Below, piece after piece: positions 1-10,558 of a DNA stretch of 39,009 nucleotides (positions are counted from its first letter, which is position 1; each line of letters starts with the position of its first letter). The notes beneath the pieces are model-generated. The model was not told the DNA's origin, searched no databases, and worked only from the letters and a program-made list of their open reading frames with translations. Source of the DNA: Fragilaria crotonensis (taxonomy: Eukaryota > Bacillariophyta > Fragilariophyceae > Fragilariales > Fragilariaceae). The stretch covers positions 1 to 39,009 of the forward strand of contig JAKSYS010000603.1 of assembly GCA_022925895.1 (NCBI GenBank), read 5' to 3'. A program made the translations under genes and the position numbers.

Positions 1-112
1 GACTTTGACTCGAGTCGATTTGCAATATGTTGCAACATCCTCCTCATTGAGAAAGTCACAACACATTCTCATGATGTGCTTCAAGCTGGTAGTAATGTCA
101 AGCATTCCTAAT

Positions 113-2875
113 TCATTTTTTCCCGGTAAGTGAATAATGCTTCAAATTTGTGCCATCGATCAATCCTCGCTCCCAAAGAACCTGTGCTAACCCTTTTGGC
201 TTTCCCTCCCAGCCTTCTTTGATTCTCTCAACAACCTTGCTCGTTTCAATGTTGTGGTCCTTGCATAATCTGATGAGTTCCCTTTTGTTCCGGCCTCTGG
301 TATTAATACCCCTTCCCCTTAGGTCAAGTTCCAACTCCGAACGAATCCGCTCGACTGTGTTTGCAACGGTTTTGAACGTTTGAATTCCATGCTGTCTACA
401 GAGCTCCTTCAGTTGCCTTGCTGTCTTTCCCTCTGTGTTTGAAATTCCATTATCAATGAGTGTAAGTATCAACTCTGGTGTCTTCAGGTTGATGTCGGTC
501 GCAGTTCCACACCGTTTCTCATGTCGTGTTTCTTCTTTCTCTAGATCTGTCATCCAAAACGGACCCGAATCCGATTCGGTGAATACGAGTGATTGAGTGT
601 CACCAGGTTCCAGAATTCGAGGGAAGGCTCCAAGGTATCCCTTTTCATGCTCTATGATTGTATTTCGCATTGATGCAGCGTTCTTCCCCCCAAAGAGTCG
701 GTTCATTCGGTGTTCATTCAATCCATCCGGTCGTTGTTTTGAATGTCCAGACAAACTGTGGTCGAACAAGAACACAAAGTCAACAGCTGGATGCATCACC
801 TTTAGGACGTCAACGGCATCCTCAAACTGGAGGACCATATTGTTGTATGCCCAGTAGCCCTGCGATTCTCACCGTATTCAAAGAATACCAGGAACGGAGA
901 CTTATCACGTGTGAGGGGGGGTTGGTTGCACTTCCGAGAATCTCAATGGCAGCTTCTCTGTCAGCGTACTCTTTGCCTTGGCGTTGGAAATTGACTTCAT
1001 CCAGCACCTGCTCACTAATTATTCTCATGAGGCCATGTTCACGGCAAATGAATGCTGATATCATGGTTCCAACTCCTTCATCCTTCGGGAGTAGTGGCCG
1101 TTCCCCATTTGGACCCACCCACATCTTCGAATGGAATAGAAACTGTTTAAAAATAGCCTCGTCTTGTCCCACGAACATAACAACGTTAGTCCCAATAGGC
1201 TTTCTGACGCTCAGGTTGCCTCCGAATGGTAGCTGACATAGGAGCTCTTCAAAGAAAGCACAGATTGAAACACCGTCGTCTGTCACATAATTGTATCCAC
1301 AATTGATTGCTAGATTTTTTGACGCCTCTAATTCTTTCGACTTCTCCAAAGTTATTTGAAGCCATCGATGTGCTCGAATCTCAAGGTCAAGGTATCTTTT
1401 CGTAAATACAGGGCGGTATGCCAATGTCTCTGGTCTTTGGTGACCATCGACAAAATAATGCTTTTCCCGTTTTTTGTATTTGAAGCCGCAAGCATGCATC
1501 CATCTTCCTACGGTTGTCATACATAGCTTTGATAGACCATACGACTGTAAAAATGCATCCCTAGTTGTAGGAGCTATTGCCTCAACGCCCGTTATTGTTC
1601 CTTCTTCAACACCGTGATTGTTCATGCCGCCATCATCATCAAATAAAGAAGCATCCTCGTGACGACGCTTCACCATCAGCCTTGGAATGAGATCGTTGTG
1701 GACGTATTCATACATCAGTTCAACGCTGAGATCCTTGAGGTTGGCGACACCGTGCTTCTTGAATGCCTCCATGGCATCGGGATTGTCTTGGAAGAAGGGG
1801 GGATATGAAGTCTTTGGATCTGGGGCACAGTAGAAAACACATCGGTTTCGAGCCAACTTCCTGTGCCAACGGGCAAGGGTTGCAAAATTGGAATAGATTT
1901 CAATTCCGACATCATTCATTGCCCTAATGGCATACATCAAGCACCGTTTCCAAGTCCATTGTGTTTGCATATCTCCAGTCACATTTGCCACAAATTGTTT
2001 CAGCGCAAGAGCCAAATACATACTCCGAAATCGCAACGAGAAAATATCGGCTTCGGAATAGCTTTCGAACAACCTTGAAGCACGACGATCATGACATCTG
2101 GTATCAACAACAGTCTTCCAGTTTCGAGAGGCATGATTGACTGTTTCCAATAGCTCAATTGTTTCATGACAACCTCTTTGACATCGCAATTCGCCTCATA
2201 CGACAGGTTGTCACATGGCGCAAACAAGCGCCTTGCGTCACCAGATTGCCACCAATCGACAGTTGCACCATTCCTGCTCTGCTGTTGCAGTGGAAATGTC
2301 TCCTCTGCTTCATCCTCAACATTATTGGTAGTAGTAGTTTTGCCTTGTCCATTGACTTCCTCCTCTTCAGCTTGTTCCAACGATGCACTTTTCTGTCGCT
2401 TTGGATCTGGCTCCTCAAGCATCGGTCGAATCAAAGTAGTCGTGACACAACGTCGATCAGAAAGCAATCTAGTAAGAACACGGTCCTCCTCCCATGCTTT
2501 AGCATTGCCAACAGAAGGTGTAGATGGGACAACTCCAACAGTTGAAGTCACCCAGAAAAAGTACCTCCGCTTCCGAGTTTGAAAGGAATGTCGGAAAACA
2601 TTGACATTCAGTCCATCACGAGTTTCAAATGTGTTTGGCGCCAAGCTTGCAAGAGGCATGGCTTTGTTCACTGCTCTCATCATTGAGGCAAAGCTAAACT
2701 TGATATCATCTCCAACATTGCACTTCATGTGCATATATGCATGGAGTTGTTCCGCAGGCAACCATCTTCCGTGGATAGCCTTGTCACTGAAAACTGTCCT
2801 CATACACATGACGATAAAATTCGAGGGATTCAGTTTGCCGCGTGACTCAGGAGTGCGATCGCTTATGGCGCTCAT
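113..2875 (-). CDS. DDE transposase with SAP-like repeats, frameshifted
   Basis: The gene reads from 2875 down to 113 in three overlapping frames of one long protein of about 900 residues. An N-terminal region (2875-2160) has an acidic/Q-rich linker. The middle part (2189-870) carries a likely first catalytic aspartate in the block FVGQDEAIFKQF. The last part (838-113) has FLFDHSLSGH, a likely second catalytic aspartate, then GGK..MR. Two SAP/HeH-like helices follow (LKELCRQHGI and RELIRLCKDH), then the closing block WEGKPKGLAQVLWERGLID, which recurs in eukaryotic DDE transposases. Frame changes lie near 2160, at the G run 915-921, and near 861. The last two look like one-base losses in homopolymers, because the conserved GYW block resumes directly. 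It probably cuts and pastes DNA in the nucleus. The exact superfamily (Tc1/IS630-like is my guess) is not settled, and the terminal repeats were not found. Confidence 0.75.
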
Positions 2876-3121
2876 TGTTGTTGATTTGCGCTAATTAGAC
2901 ACGCGGGAGGTGCCGTTGATCACAAGATAATTGATGATGAAGGTCATCGCTGATGAAGCATGAGAGTCGACGTGATAGACGCATCGGCGGAGGGAGGAAA
3001 CTAAATAAATATCATACCACACAATTTTTCCGGTGAGTTTCTGACAAGCAAACAAGTTTTTCTACGTGGCGTCTAGTACGTTTTCTACGAGACCTAAGAG
3101 TACATCAAAATCAGTGAAAGG

Positions 3122-3955
3122 ATGGCCCCCCAGCCTCCTATCGACCTTTTATCTACTTGTATCATCTACAATATGCCCGGGAATGATGGTTTTGTGCAAG
3201 GCAAGAAGGAAAGTAAAGTGAACACAACGTTTGAGGCAAAGACACATTCACGAAGTGATCGATTGTTTTCTACCGTAGGATTCGGTATTGTTTCCACGAT
3301 GTACAATCCCGCTGCTTTGATTACCGCAAAATTCTCAGAGATGAAAGACCCCAGACCGATTATCGAGACCGAACGTACTGACACTGCTTACCGATATACC
3401 GCGACCCCAAGTACCGTGAACCAACCTACTGCATACCGACATCCTGTGAACCAACCAACTGTGAACCAACCTACTGTGCACCAACCTACTGTGCACCAAC
3501 CTACTGTGCACCAACCTACTGTGAACCAACCTACTGTGAACCAACCTACTGTGAACCGACCTACTGCGAACCGACCTACTGCGAACCAACCTACTGTGAA
3601 CCAACATACCGTGAACAGACTTACAGTCCACCAACCTACCGACAACCGATCTACTGTGAACCAACCTACTGTCAGCCAACCTACTGTCAATCAATTTACT
3701 ACCAAACAAACTACCATCTGCACCATCTACCTAACTACTGTGAAGCAACCTACTGTCAACCAATCTACCATGAACCTTCCTACCATCTACCTATCTACTG
3801 TGCCTCAATCCACTATACCTACTATTCTCTTCCCTACCATGCATCAACAACCTACTACTACTGCCATACTACTCAAGTTCTTCCCGCACTTCAGCCACCC
3901 ACCCTATCATCATCTACTGCATTACCAGTCTTCAAATTCTGCTGTAGGTGCCTAG
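3122..3955 (+). CDS. hypothetical ORF with TVNQP pentapeptide repeats
   Basis: This is a 277-residue ORF. The first 95 residues are not repetitive. From about residue 100 the protein is a run of five-residue units, T-V-N/H-Q-P, that degenerates toward the C terminus. There is no signal peptide or recognised domain. The reading frame is open because the 15-bp DNA unit has no stop in it; two antisense frames are open over the same stretch for the same reason, so openness alone is weak evidence of coding. The ORF diverges from the transposase at 2875 with about 250 bp between starts. It may be a passenger gene of that element, or non-coding minisatellite DNA. Confidence 0.35.
   Translation: MAPQPPIDLLSTCIIYNMPGNDGFVQGKKESKVNTTFEAKTHSRSDRLFSTVGFGIVSTMYNPAALITAKFSEMKDPRPIIETERTDTAYRYTATPSTVNQPTAYRHPVNQPTVNQPTVHQPTVHQPTVHQPTVNQPTVNQPTVNRPTANRPTANQPTVNQHTVNRLTVHQPTDNRSTVNQPTVSQPTVNQFTTKQTTICTIYLTTVKQPTVNQSTMNLPTIYLSTVPQSTIPTILFPTMHQQPTTTAILLKFFPHFSHPPYHHLLHYQSSNSAVGA
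3416..3790 (+). repeat. 15-bp minisatellite
   Basis: Tandem units close to CCTACTGTGAACCAA repeat through this stretch. Adjacent units are nearly identical around 3455-3560 and diverge on both sides. The unit length is a multiple of three, so it encodes a pentapeptide repeat. Confidence 0.85.
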
Positions 3956-4385
3956 AACTATAGGCACCATGTGTACCAATTGTTTGGCGCTACTGTTTCG
4001 GTGGTAGTACTGAACCGTGTGGGTCGACTGCTCCCAATCATGAGCAACGCGGCAACACGTAAAATAGATCTCTCCTTTTTTTTTAAATAAATATCATACC
4101 AGCTCTACTGAGGCTACCCTAATTTTCTTTTTTCTGCACCCAGGGAGGTGGGGTAAACCGTGCTATTGCATGCACACGCGTGCATTTATGTGAAAAACAT
4201 GTATGAAAATAATTCTCCCCGCCTTTAAAAGCCTCTCTCGATTTACGCTGGAACCTCTACTACCGGTAGTCTAGTAGAGAGAATATTTCTGGAGGATTTG
4301 CACCATACATACTATACATACTCGTCCTTCTAATTTCGAATTCCAAAAATTCTCTTTCCGGGTTCGGTTTGGGGTGTTCGCGGTG

Positions 4386-4625
4386 TTATGGACGTCGTCG
4401 TACTGTACAACGCAGTACTGTACTACTGATACATACGACTATACTCGTACTTGACAATTATTTTGTACGAAAGCTCAACTCTAGTATCGTACAACATGCT
4501 ACCGCTAACGCATAATCGAGTACTCGAGTAGTTGGACTTGTACTGGAGTACTACTCCATTCACGTTGCTACGGTACAAGTATGTAGTACTGGTGTACTGT
4601 AATCCTCGAGAACGTGGAAGGTCCA
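4386..4625. repeat. GTAC-rich island 1
   Basis: The palindromic tetranucleotide GTAC recurs every 10-25 bp, often as AGTACT, CGTACA or TGTACT, in an otherwise gene-free stretch. From 3956 to about 4790 I see no gene. It includes a T-run at 4076-4084. Confidence 0.6.
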
Positions 4626-4838
4626 GTATCCGAGTACAACCCTGGTTGTATGGCTGGGTTCATATTTTAGGTACACTAGGTAGCTTAACGTAGGCCTAGT
4701 ATTATGATTTTTGGTGCTGACCGAGAAAAGTATACGAAGTCTACGGTACTTGTACAGCTGTGTACTGAACTGCTGATGCCCAGATGACCCACAAACCCAA
4801 AGGTAGCCATGGCGAATCAACGCACAAGAAAATGGAAA

Positions 4839-6037
4839 TGGCGTTCGAGTGTTTCAGAACCTGCAATGCGAGCGCCAGCGTGACAAGATCTGCACCACAA
4901 AGCAGCCATGCTGGTAGATACAATGACAAGATTCGTGAGCAGCCAACAACAAAATGAGCCCACGATCGAAATCCAAGAGTGTTCGTTATCTCCTTTAATC
5001 AAAGCCCCTTCTCCTCCGCCATGCTCTTGATCCTCCTCCGGCTTGTTGGATAAAGAGAAGGCCAGGAAATTATATGCCCCAAGCGAAATCCAACCTTTGA
5101 AAGAAAGCAGCGTCGTGATTATACTATGTGGCGGGCAATGGTGGGCATGTAGTACCGCTTGTGACTGACAACTGCGCTCGAATTGCATCAGGAGACGTGG
5201 CAGTATCAAATTATTTCAAAGTTCGTAACAGGCGGGCAGAGGTAGGCGCTGGGATAGGAGGGCTTGCGCTCGGATCAAGAACAATTGATTTGAAGTTGTT
5301 GACAAGAATCAGGTCCGTACTGCTGGGCAGCAGTGTTGAGAAGTTTGCTTGAATCTTATGATTTCGTCATGAACATATCCTGGTGGATCCTGATAACATA
5401 TCAATAACTGCTGCCCAAGTCCGGATATTTGAATTGCTCTTGGCGAACATCCGCCAATGCTGTCTCTTCCAATTCATGAGCGAACTTGATAATCGGCAAC
5501 TTCTGGATTCCAGGTTTCATGTTGATAAAACTCTCGAAACTCGCGGACCACCGCCAAGTTTGGGTGACTATGAAGGATCCCAGTGTTTAGAGGCAGGTTC
5601 CCCCATGCGTCAAGAACTCGAGTCCTGCAAGATGTTGGGTACGTTGTAATTTGGCTGTGACAACAGGCTACCACAAGAGGCCGTGACAAATTGATCCAGC
5701 AGCCAGGGACGGAACCGAGATCGCAAACCAGCGATGTCAACATGGTTGCCAGTTCTCAAATTGGCAATATTGCAACAGTCCTCTTCATCAGATAATGTTT
5801 CTGGAATCACCAGAGAAGTTGTAGTAGATGCTCAGCATAGACCGCCTATTTCTGGTACGTTATCAGTAGAAATGTGATTATTGGCCGTGAATCTTTCAAA
5901 ACAGCGTTTTCTGTGGAGCTTCCACGTGATTTCACTCATGATGAGGAAGGAGATGATGTTTATGCAAGAAGCTCCACGGAATATCAAGGATTGGTTGAGA
6001 TGTGCACCATCATGGTCCATGGACTCAGAAGCAAGTG
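4839..6037 (+). pseudogene. unrecognised spliced gene, decayed or badly frameshifted
   Basis: Several plus-strand stretches read like protein but lie in different frames: about 4839-4960, 4962-5027, 5030-5167, 5128-5352 and 5377-5649. The clearest part is the 3' end. Coding sequence runs to 5854, a 50-nt intron follows, and the last exon (5905-6037) encodes ELPRDFTHDEEGDDVYARSS, then a short tail and a stop codon at 6035-6037. A second donor-like GTACGT sits at 5640, just like the donor at 5855. I do not recognise the family and cannot assign a start. The frame changes could be introns, sequence errors or true decay. Confidence 0.4.
5855..5904 (+). other. spliceosomal intron, 50 nt
   Basis: The donor is GTACGT and the acceptor TTCAAAACAG. 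Removing it joins the sense frame ending at 5854 to the frame of the last exon and bypasses a TGA. Confidence 0.55.
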
Positions 6038-6147
6038 ATTCGGCGTGTTAATCTATTTTCAATTTTCGCCGTCTAAAAAAATAGTGGTACTAGTACGTAG
6101 AGCTCTACCTCGAGAATCTTCCTGGTGCATCCAGCCATACTCTGAGT

Positions 6148-6372
6148 TAACCAGTCCTTGTACTATTGTGCGTGGTGGTGAATAAAAGGCGGGTACAAGT
6201 ACCAGGTACTCCTACTGTACAAGTTACAAGTCCTCCAGTACCTGGTACAAGTACCAGGCCGTGGATCAAAATGCTGCTTCACGTCGTACAACACTCTGTG
6301 GATTGTGGATGTGCATCGAATCTTTGTACTAGACTACCTGTACTTGTACGAGTGTATGTCATACTTGAATTG
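6148..6372. repeat. GTAC-rich island 2
   Basis: Repeated ACAAGTACCAGGTAC-type words and other GTAC-centred motifs are present. No gene is supported between 6038 and 6775. Confidence 0.5.
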
Positions 6373-6775
6373 TACCGACAAAGAGGGTCACATGACACGT
6401 GACGAGTTAAAGCAGTTGACGTGCGTCTGACGATTCCCCACAGTAAAATGAAAGTTAGACTTTTCCATCTTGTCTTCGGATCTCTCTATCCCGGTACCAA
6501 GTACTACAGTAGTGGATTGATCGTTGGCTGCTTTGATCTTCTCTGTTCTTTGTGTTTTGAGTTTTGACGTAGCCAGTAGTAGTACATACTCAAAGTACGG
6601 GCATACTTTTGGGGGGAGGCAACGTTCTTTATCTCAAAATGAGTGTTTTTATTCAGTTGCTCAATCATGACAATATGTGTAAGTAAATGTGCAGAGTCAA
6701 GGATTGTCCATTGGCTACATATGGATGTGTACCTAACGATAATTCTAATTTAAATGAATGTATACATGCGAGGAG

Positions 6776-6985
6776 CATGCATTAGAATTCGAGCATGCAT
6801 GGAATGCTCGAGAATGCAATCGCATTCTCGAGCATGCTATGGAATGCATTCGAGCCGGCCAGACATCGTTCACTATGAAACTATAACTACTAAATACGTT
6901 TTGATAAAATCGCATTCTATGGCATGCTCGAGCATTCCATTGCACGCTCGAGCATTCTATGGCATGCTCGAGACAATTGAATGCA
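6776..6985. repeat. foldback inverted repeat built from GCATGCTCGAGCATTC-like palindromes
   Basis: The arms at about 6788-6848 and 6911-6972 are imperfect reverse complements (roughly 85 percent by eye, one gap), with weaker similarity beyond. They enclose an AT-rich spacer of about 60 bp. Each arm is itself made of short palindromes centred on CTCGAG and flanked by GCATGC or GAATGC. The whole could fold into a long hairpin, as in a small foldback/MITE-type element. Confidence 0.65.
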
Positions 6986-7824
6986 CTGAAATTTTATACC
7001 AGTGCCAATCCTTGTAAACATACATATGCATATATAAAGTATAAAGATGCTACCAGGTACAAATATATCCTGATGGTCATCAATGAGAATGAACTGATAC
7101 CAATGGACGACGTCATCAGAATATCATATATCAAGCTATGAATAAGAGTATAAAAGCAACCCATCTAATTGATGAACCGCACAGTCGGCATTTCGCATTC
7201 CACTGCACGCAAGACGGGAGGGAATCGTCAGACGCACGTCAGCTGCTGTAACTTGTCCCATCGTCCCGTGTCCCGTGACCCTTTTCATGTGTACATCAGA
7301 AGGTGGGTTTTTGTATCACTGACAATATATGTTAACTATTTGTTAAGAAATTGTAATATGTTGCTTGAAGTCACGTATATGTTATCACTATTTGTATGTA
7401 TTTAGTCATTCTATACTGCGACATTTCTCAGAGTCATATACTGTGGCAAAATATATTTATATTAAACCAATGTGTGTTACCTAGTAGCATCTATGCGTAT
7501 AACTTACCTTAACAGTTGCAAATGTAACAATGTTTCTCTAAACATTTTTACTTTATACTGAATACATGTGGTAAGAGTATCGCATGTGGCTCATTAAATT
7601 GTTTGTTCTGAACAGACTCTAGATATTCATACGCCATATACATTTAAGCCATGTTTTTACGACCATCCATTGTTTGGTATTGGTTTGCGAAATTTTCAAG
7701 CTTTTGTTTTGGGGAGACGAGCATTTTATGAACCAACCATTTCTTGTCTCCTTCCAAATATACGCTTACGTGAACAAAATTGTGATATTTTGTCTTAACT
7801 CCACACACACTCTCATCCAACAAG
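6986..7824. other. AT-rich intergenic region, no gene seen
   Basis: The stretch is AT-rich with TATA-like strings and no convincing coding frame. It directly precedes the transposase-like gene at 7825, so it probably holds that gene's promoter or element end. Confidence 0.5.
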
Positions 7825-8893
7825 ATGGTAACACCTGATCATTGTACGGTTTGCAACAAGAGTTTCAAGAGACTTTTGCACCACCTTAATCAGAGTTTGG
7901 CATGTAAATCTCATTACATGGCAAGTGACAAAGCAGCAACAACAGTGCCCTCCATTGTATCAAACATCGGCCACGTGAAAACCGGTAATTTGTTGCAAGG
8001 TGGTACTTCTCGCACTTTCCGTCCAAATTTGAGTTCTCCTTTGTCCGATGGATTGCTTCCAGTATTGGAGAGTGGGGGAATTGCTGGAAAGGCCGACGAT
8101 GAGCTGCGTGTTGAAGATGTCAACGAAGTCGATGACTACATTATGTTTGACGACGACGGTATTCCCGAGCAAGGCGATGCTGACGATCAAGACATTTCAG
8201 AAACTGAATCGGAGGAAGGTCCTGATCTCAGCGTTTTGGATTTGTACTTAAAACTGTTCAAGCTGCGAGCAAACCCGCTCGGTCTTGCGCGTTTTTCTCG
8301 GGAGGAAAGAGTCCAAATTGAGTTGTTGCAGCTTCTTAGGGATCTGAAGTGTCCTCTCAAAGCATTCACCCTAGTACTTAAGTGGGCTGCTAAATCAAAC
8401 GGGAGCGGCCATTCATTCCGTGAGGGATTTCAACCAACTCGTGAGAAGGTGATCGCAAATTTATTTGAAAGGTACAACATGAAAGGATTAATCCCGAAGA
8501 GAAGAAATTGTACCTGCCTTATACACAGAGGACCGTCTCGTTGATATTCTTTGACGCCAGTGAAGTATTCGCATCGCTACTCTCATGTCCCACGCTCAAT
8601 CAAGATGGGAATTATTTCTTTGACAAAGCAAAGGATCCATTTGTTGCACCAGAAACATCATCCCACGTGGGTGACATCCACACAGGCCGTTGCTACAGAA
8701 AGACATACGACGCCCTGATTAAGAAGCCTGATGTCGACATGCTCCTCCCCTGTATCATGGCAATGGACAAGACATACATCGACATGGCAGGCAGACTCCA
8801 GATGGAGCCAATAACAATCTCTCATGGTCTTCTGAACCACTCAATACGTCGGCTCCCAATTGCCATGCGAATCCTCGGATACATCAATCACAG
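7825..8893 (+). CDS. KDZ/Plavaka-like transposase, N-terminal part only (copy A)
   Basis: The start at 7825 gives a Cys/His zinc-finger-like N terminus (CTVCNKSF, then HHLNQSLAC), an acidic linker, and a helical block containing LLRDLKCPLKAFTLVLKWA. After about 8483 the frame shifts by one at an A run (GAAGAGAAGAAA). It continues through YLPYTQRTVSLIFFD and a block around 8740-8890 with PCIMAMDKT and RLPIAMRILGYINHS. The D of DKT (about 8766) fits the first catalytic aspartate of the KDZ/Plavaka group, which I name from family memory. Similarity stops near 8893, where the frame runs into unrelated DNA that codes on the other strand. The RNase-H-fold remainder is missing, so this copy is not autonomous. 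A two-zinc-ligand N terminus suggests DNA binding in the nucleus. Confidence 0.65.
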
Positions 8894-9425
8894 CCCGGTT
8901 GAGGACCACGTCCATCACGTAGAACTCGTTGAGGAACTCCGACTGGAGTCCAGACTCGGGGAACATGTCGGCAGCCGAACGCAGTCGGAACGGCTTACAT
9001 CCGAAAGCTTCGGCAACGACGCTGATCGGAGTCTGACACAAGAATTCGTTGCACCCAACCCCGCTCGCCGTCCTGAACCTTTGCCGGAACGCACTCCTCG
9101 CCTCCGGAACAACGGCCATGGACAACAACGACATCATGCGCATGTGAGTCGGGCGAGTCCGCCTCTCATCGCGGTGAGTGGGGAGGGACTTCCCCCCGTC
9201 CGCCACATCACCGACTCCCGGAACACGTGGCGAGTTCCCAAGGTTTCTCACGGATGTCACGCTCGGGGAAGTCTTATTCCCGGTCTCCGCGACCTTCTTC
9301 TTTGTAACCGTCTTCTGCGCAACCTTCTTCTTCCCAGCCTTCTTCGTCCCAACCTTCCGTTCCCCATCCCTCCCGTCCACGACCACCTTTTCCACAGCAT
9401 CAACGCCACGTCGATCGGGCGACAT
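8841..9425 (-). pseudogene. truncated unrecognised ORF with Lys-rich tract
   Basis: The minus frame of 194 residues is open to at least 9478 upstream of the first ATG. It has a basic, low-complexity stretch (KKAGKKKVAQKTVTKKK) near the N terminus, then a compact C-terminal part with SEFLNEFYVMDVVLNRA that uses G/C-ending codons consistently. The last 17 or so codons (8841-8893) are antisense to the transposase and so are not original. I read it as a gene fragment joined to the transposase fragment at about 8893. The local base composition is more GC-rich than either side. No function can be given. Confidence 0.4.
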
Positions 9426-10558
9426 CGGGCTCTCTCCTGCTTCCTGGCAGGTGAAGGCCGCGCAATGCCTGTTCCAACCTCACAACAACCAGCCACAGAG
9501 GATGGTTGTCGCGAGCGCGCGCTCTCCAACAAAGACAATCAACACGCAATCCTGGCGTGGACTATCTATTTGTTGAAAAGTCAGCGAGAACTATCCGACG
9601 GCGACGTGGTGATGTTGCAACAAACAACCAAAACAAGAGTACTTCATGAAAGTACTCTGTCATCAGATTGTGCTTTTTTGGTGTCACCATTCACCAAAAA
9701 GCAGCAAAATCGACGAGATACTGTAAGTACTATGGCGAATGTAGGGCATTTTGCACCTGGGACTTCTTTCCAAGACCTCTAAATGCAGCATATATATGTT
9801 ATTGATGTATATAACATTGAATTACGTTATATACACATCCATCGATTATATTAAAATTATGTATTTAGTTAAATGAAAAAGTAATTACAGTACATAGCAT
9901 TTTCATGTATAGATGATACATTCGTTTCCCAGGACAGGACTACATACTGGTACAGGTACACTATACTGCACCAGTATGTAGCAACAAATCAGTACGAACA
10001 CAAAAATTTAATGCTTGCTCAATACATGGATGTACATATATATGCAATTTACATCATGTATGCATACGCACCACGACACCCTTGAATGATTACCAAGAAC
10101 TAGCTGCCGTATATGAACACTGGTGTTGCATACTCCGAGTACAACAACTACTGGTAGTGAAACAAGATTGCAAGTCCGTCAACGCAAAAACAAGACTGCA
10201 GTGAGCATCATGTCATATATAATTTTATAGTCACACATATTCATACAAGTATATAAACGGAAAATGTCAGAAGCTAAATAGTGAACATGTAAGTGCATTT
10301 AAAAAAATAAACGACTTGCACATGTTTTGTGAATATAAGTAGTAAGCGATACATTTTTTTGTATAAGTCATGTACAGGTAGAAAATGAACAAACAGGGAC
10401 AACTCATACAATTTTGAAAACTGGTGGGAGATTCAAAATCCCAAATTCATCACCCAAAATTACAAGTCGTCTCATACTTGCTGCAAATTGATACAACCAC
10501 TGAGACCGCTATTCTAACCCTTGCTTGCTTCTTCTTACATTTTGATTCATTCGTCCTC
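9426..10558. other. intergenic region with two small hairpins
   Basis: An open plus frame continues to 9782 but has no recognisable content. Hairpin-capable sequences occur at 9638-9658 (GAGTACTTCATGAAAGTACTC) and 9679-9709 (a GCTTTTTTGGTG stem with CACCAAAAAGC). From 9783 to 10420 the DNA is AT-rich with a few GTAC motifs and no gene. Confidence 0.45.

Larger units (their letters stand above)
3002..4101. repeat. pair of 18-nt direct repeats (3002-3019 and 4084-4101)
   Basis: The 18-nt string TAAATAAATATCATACCA is present at 3002-3019 and again at 4084-4101, in the same orientation. The two copies bracket the minisatellite ORF at 3122-3955. Sequence on either side of each copy does not match, so the shared block is sharply bounded. 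It could be a duplicated target site, the edge of a repeated unit, or a conserved short motif. Confidence 0.6.

Noticed and set aside
3335-3709. Antisense ORFs over the pentapeptide minisatellite as proteins
   Set aside because: They are open only because the 15-bp unit lacks stops in those frames.
3416-3790. CRISPR-like array
   Set aside because: Units are directly adjacent 15-bp tandem repeats with no unique spacers, and the DNA is eukaryotic.
4817-5209. Minus-strand 130-residue frame as a membrane protein
   Set aside because: Its hydrophobic segments are antisense to plus-strand coding-like pieces, and it has no leader or recognisable family.
9178-9576. Plus-strand Phe/Thr/Ser-rich frame as a membrane protein
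   Set aside because: It is the complement of the Lys-rich tract of the minus-strand fragment.
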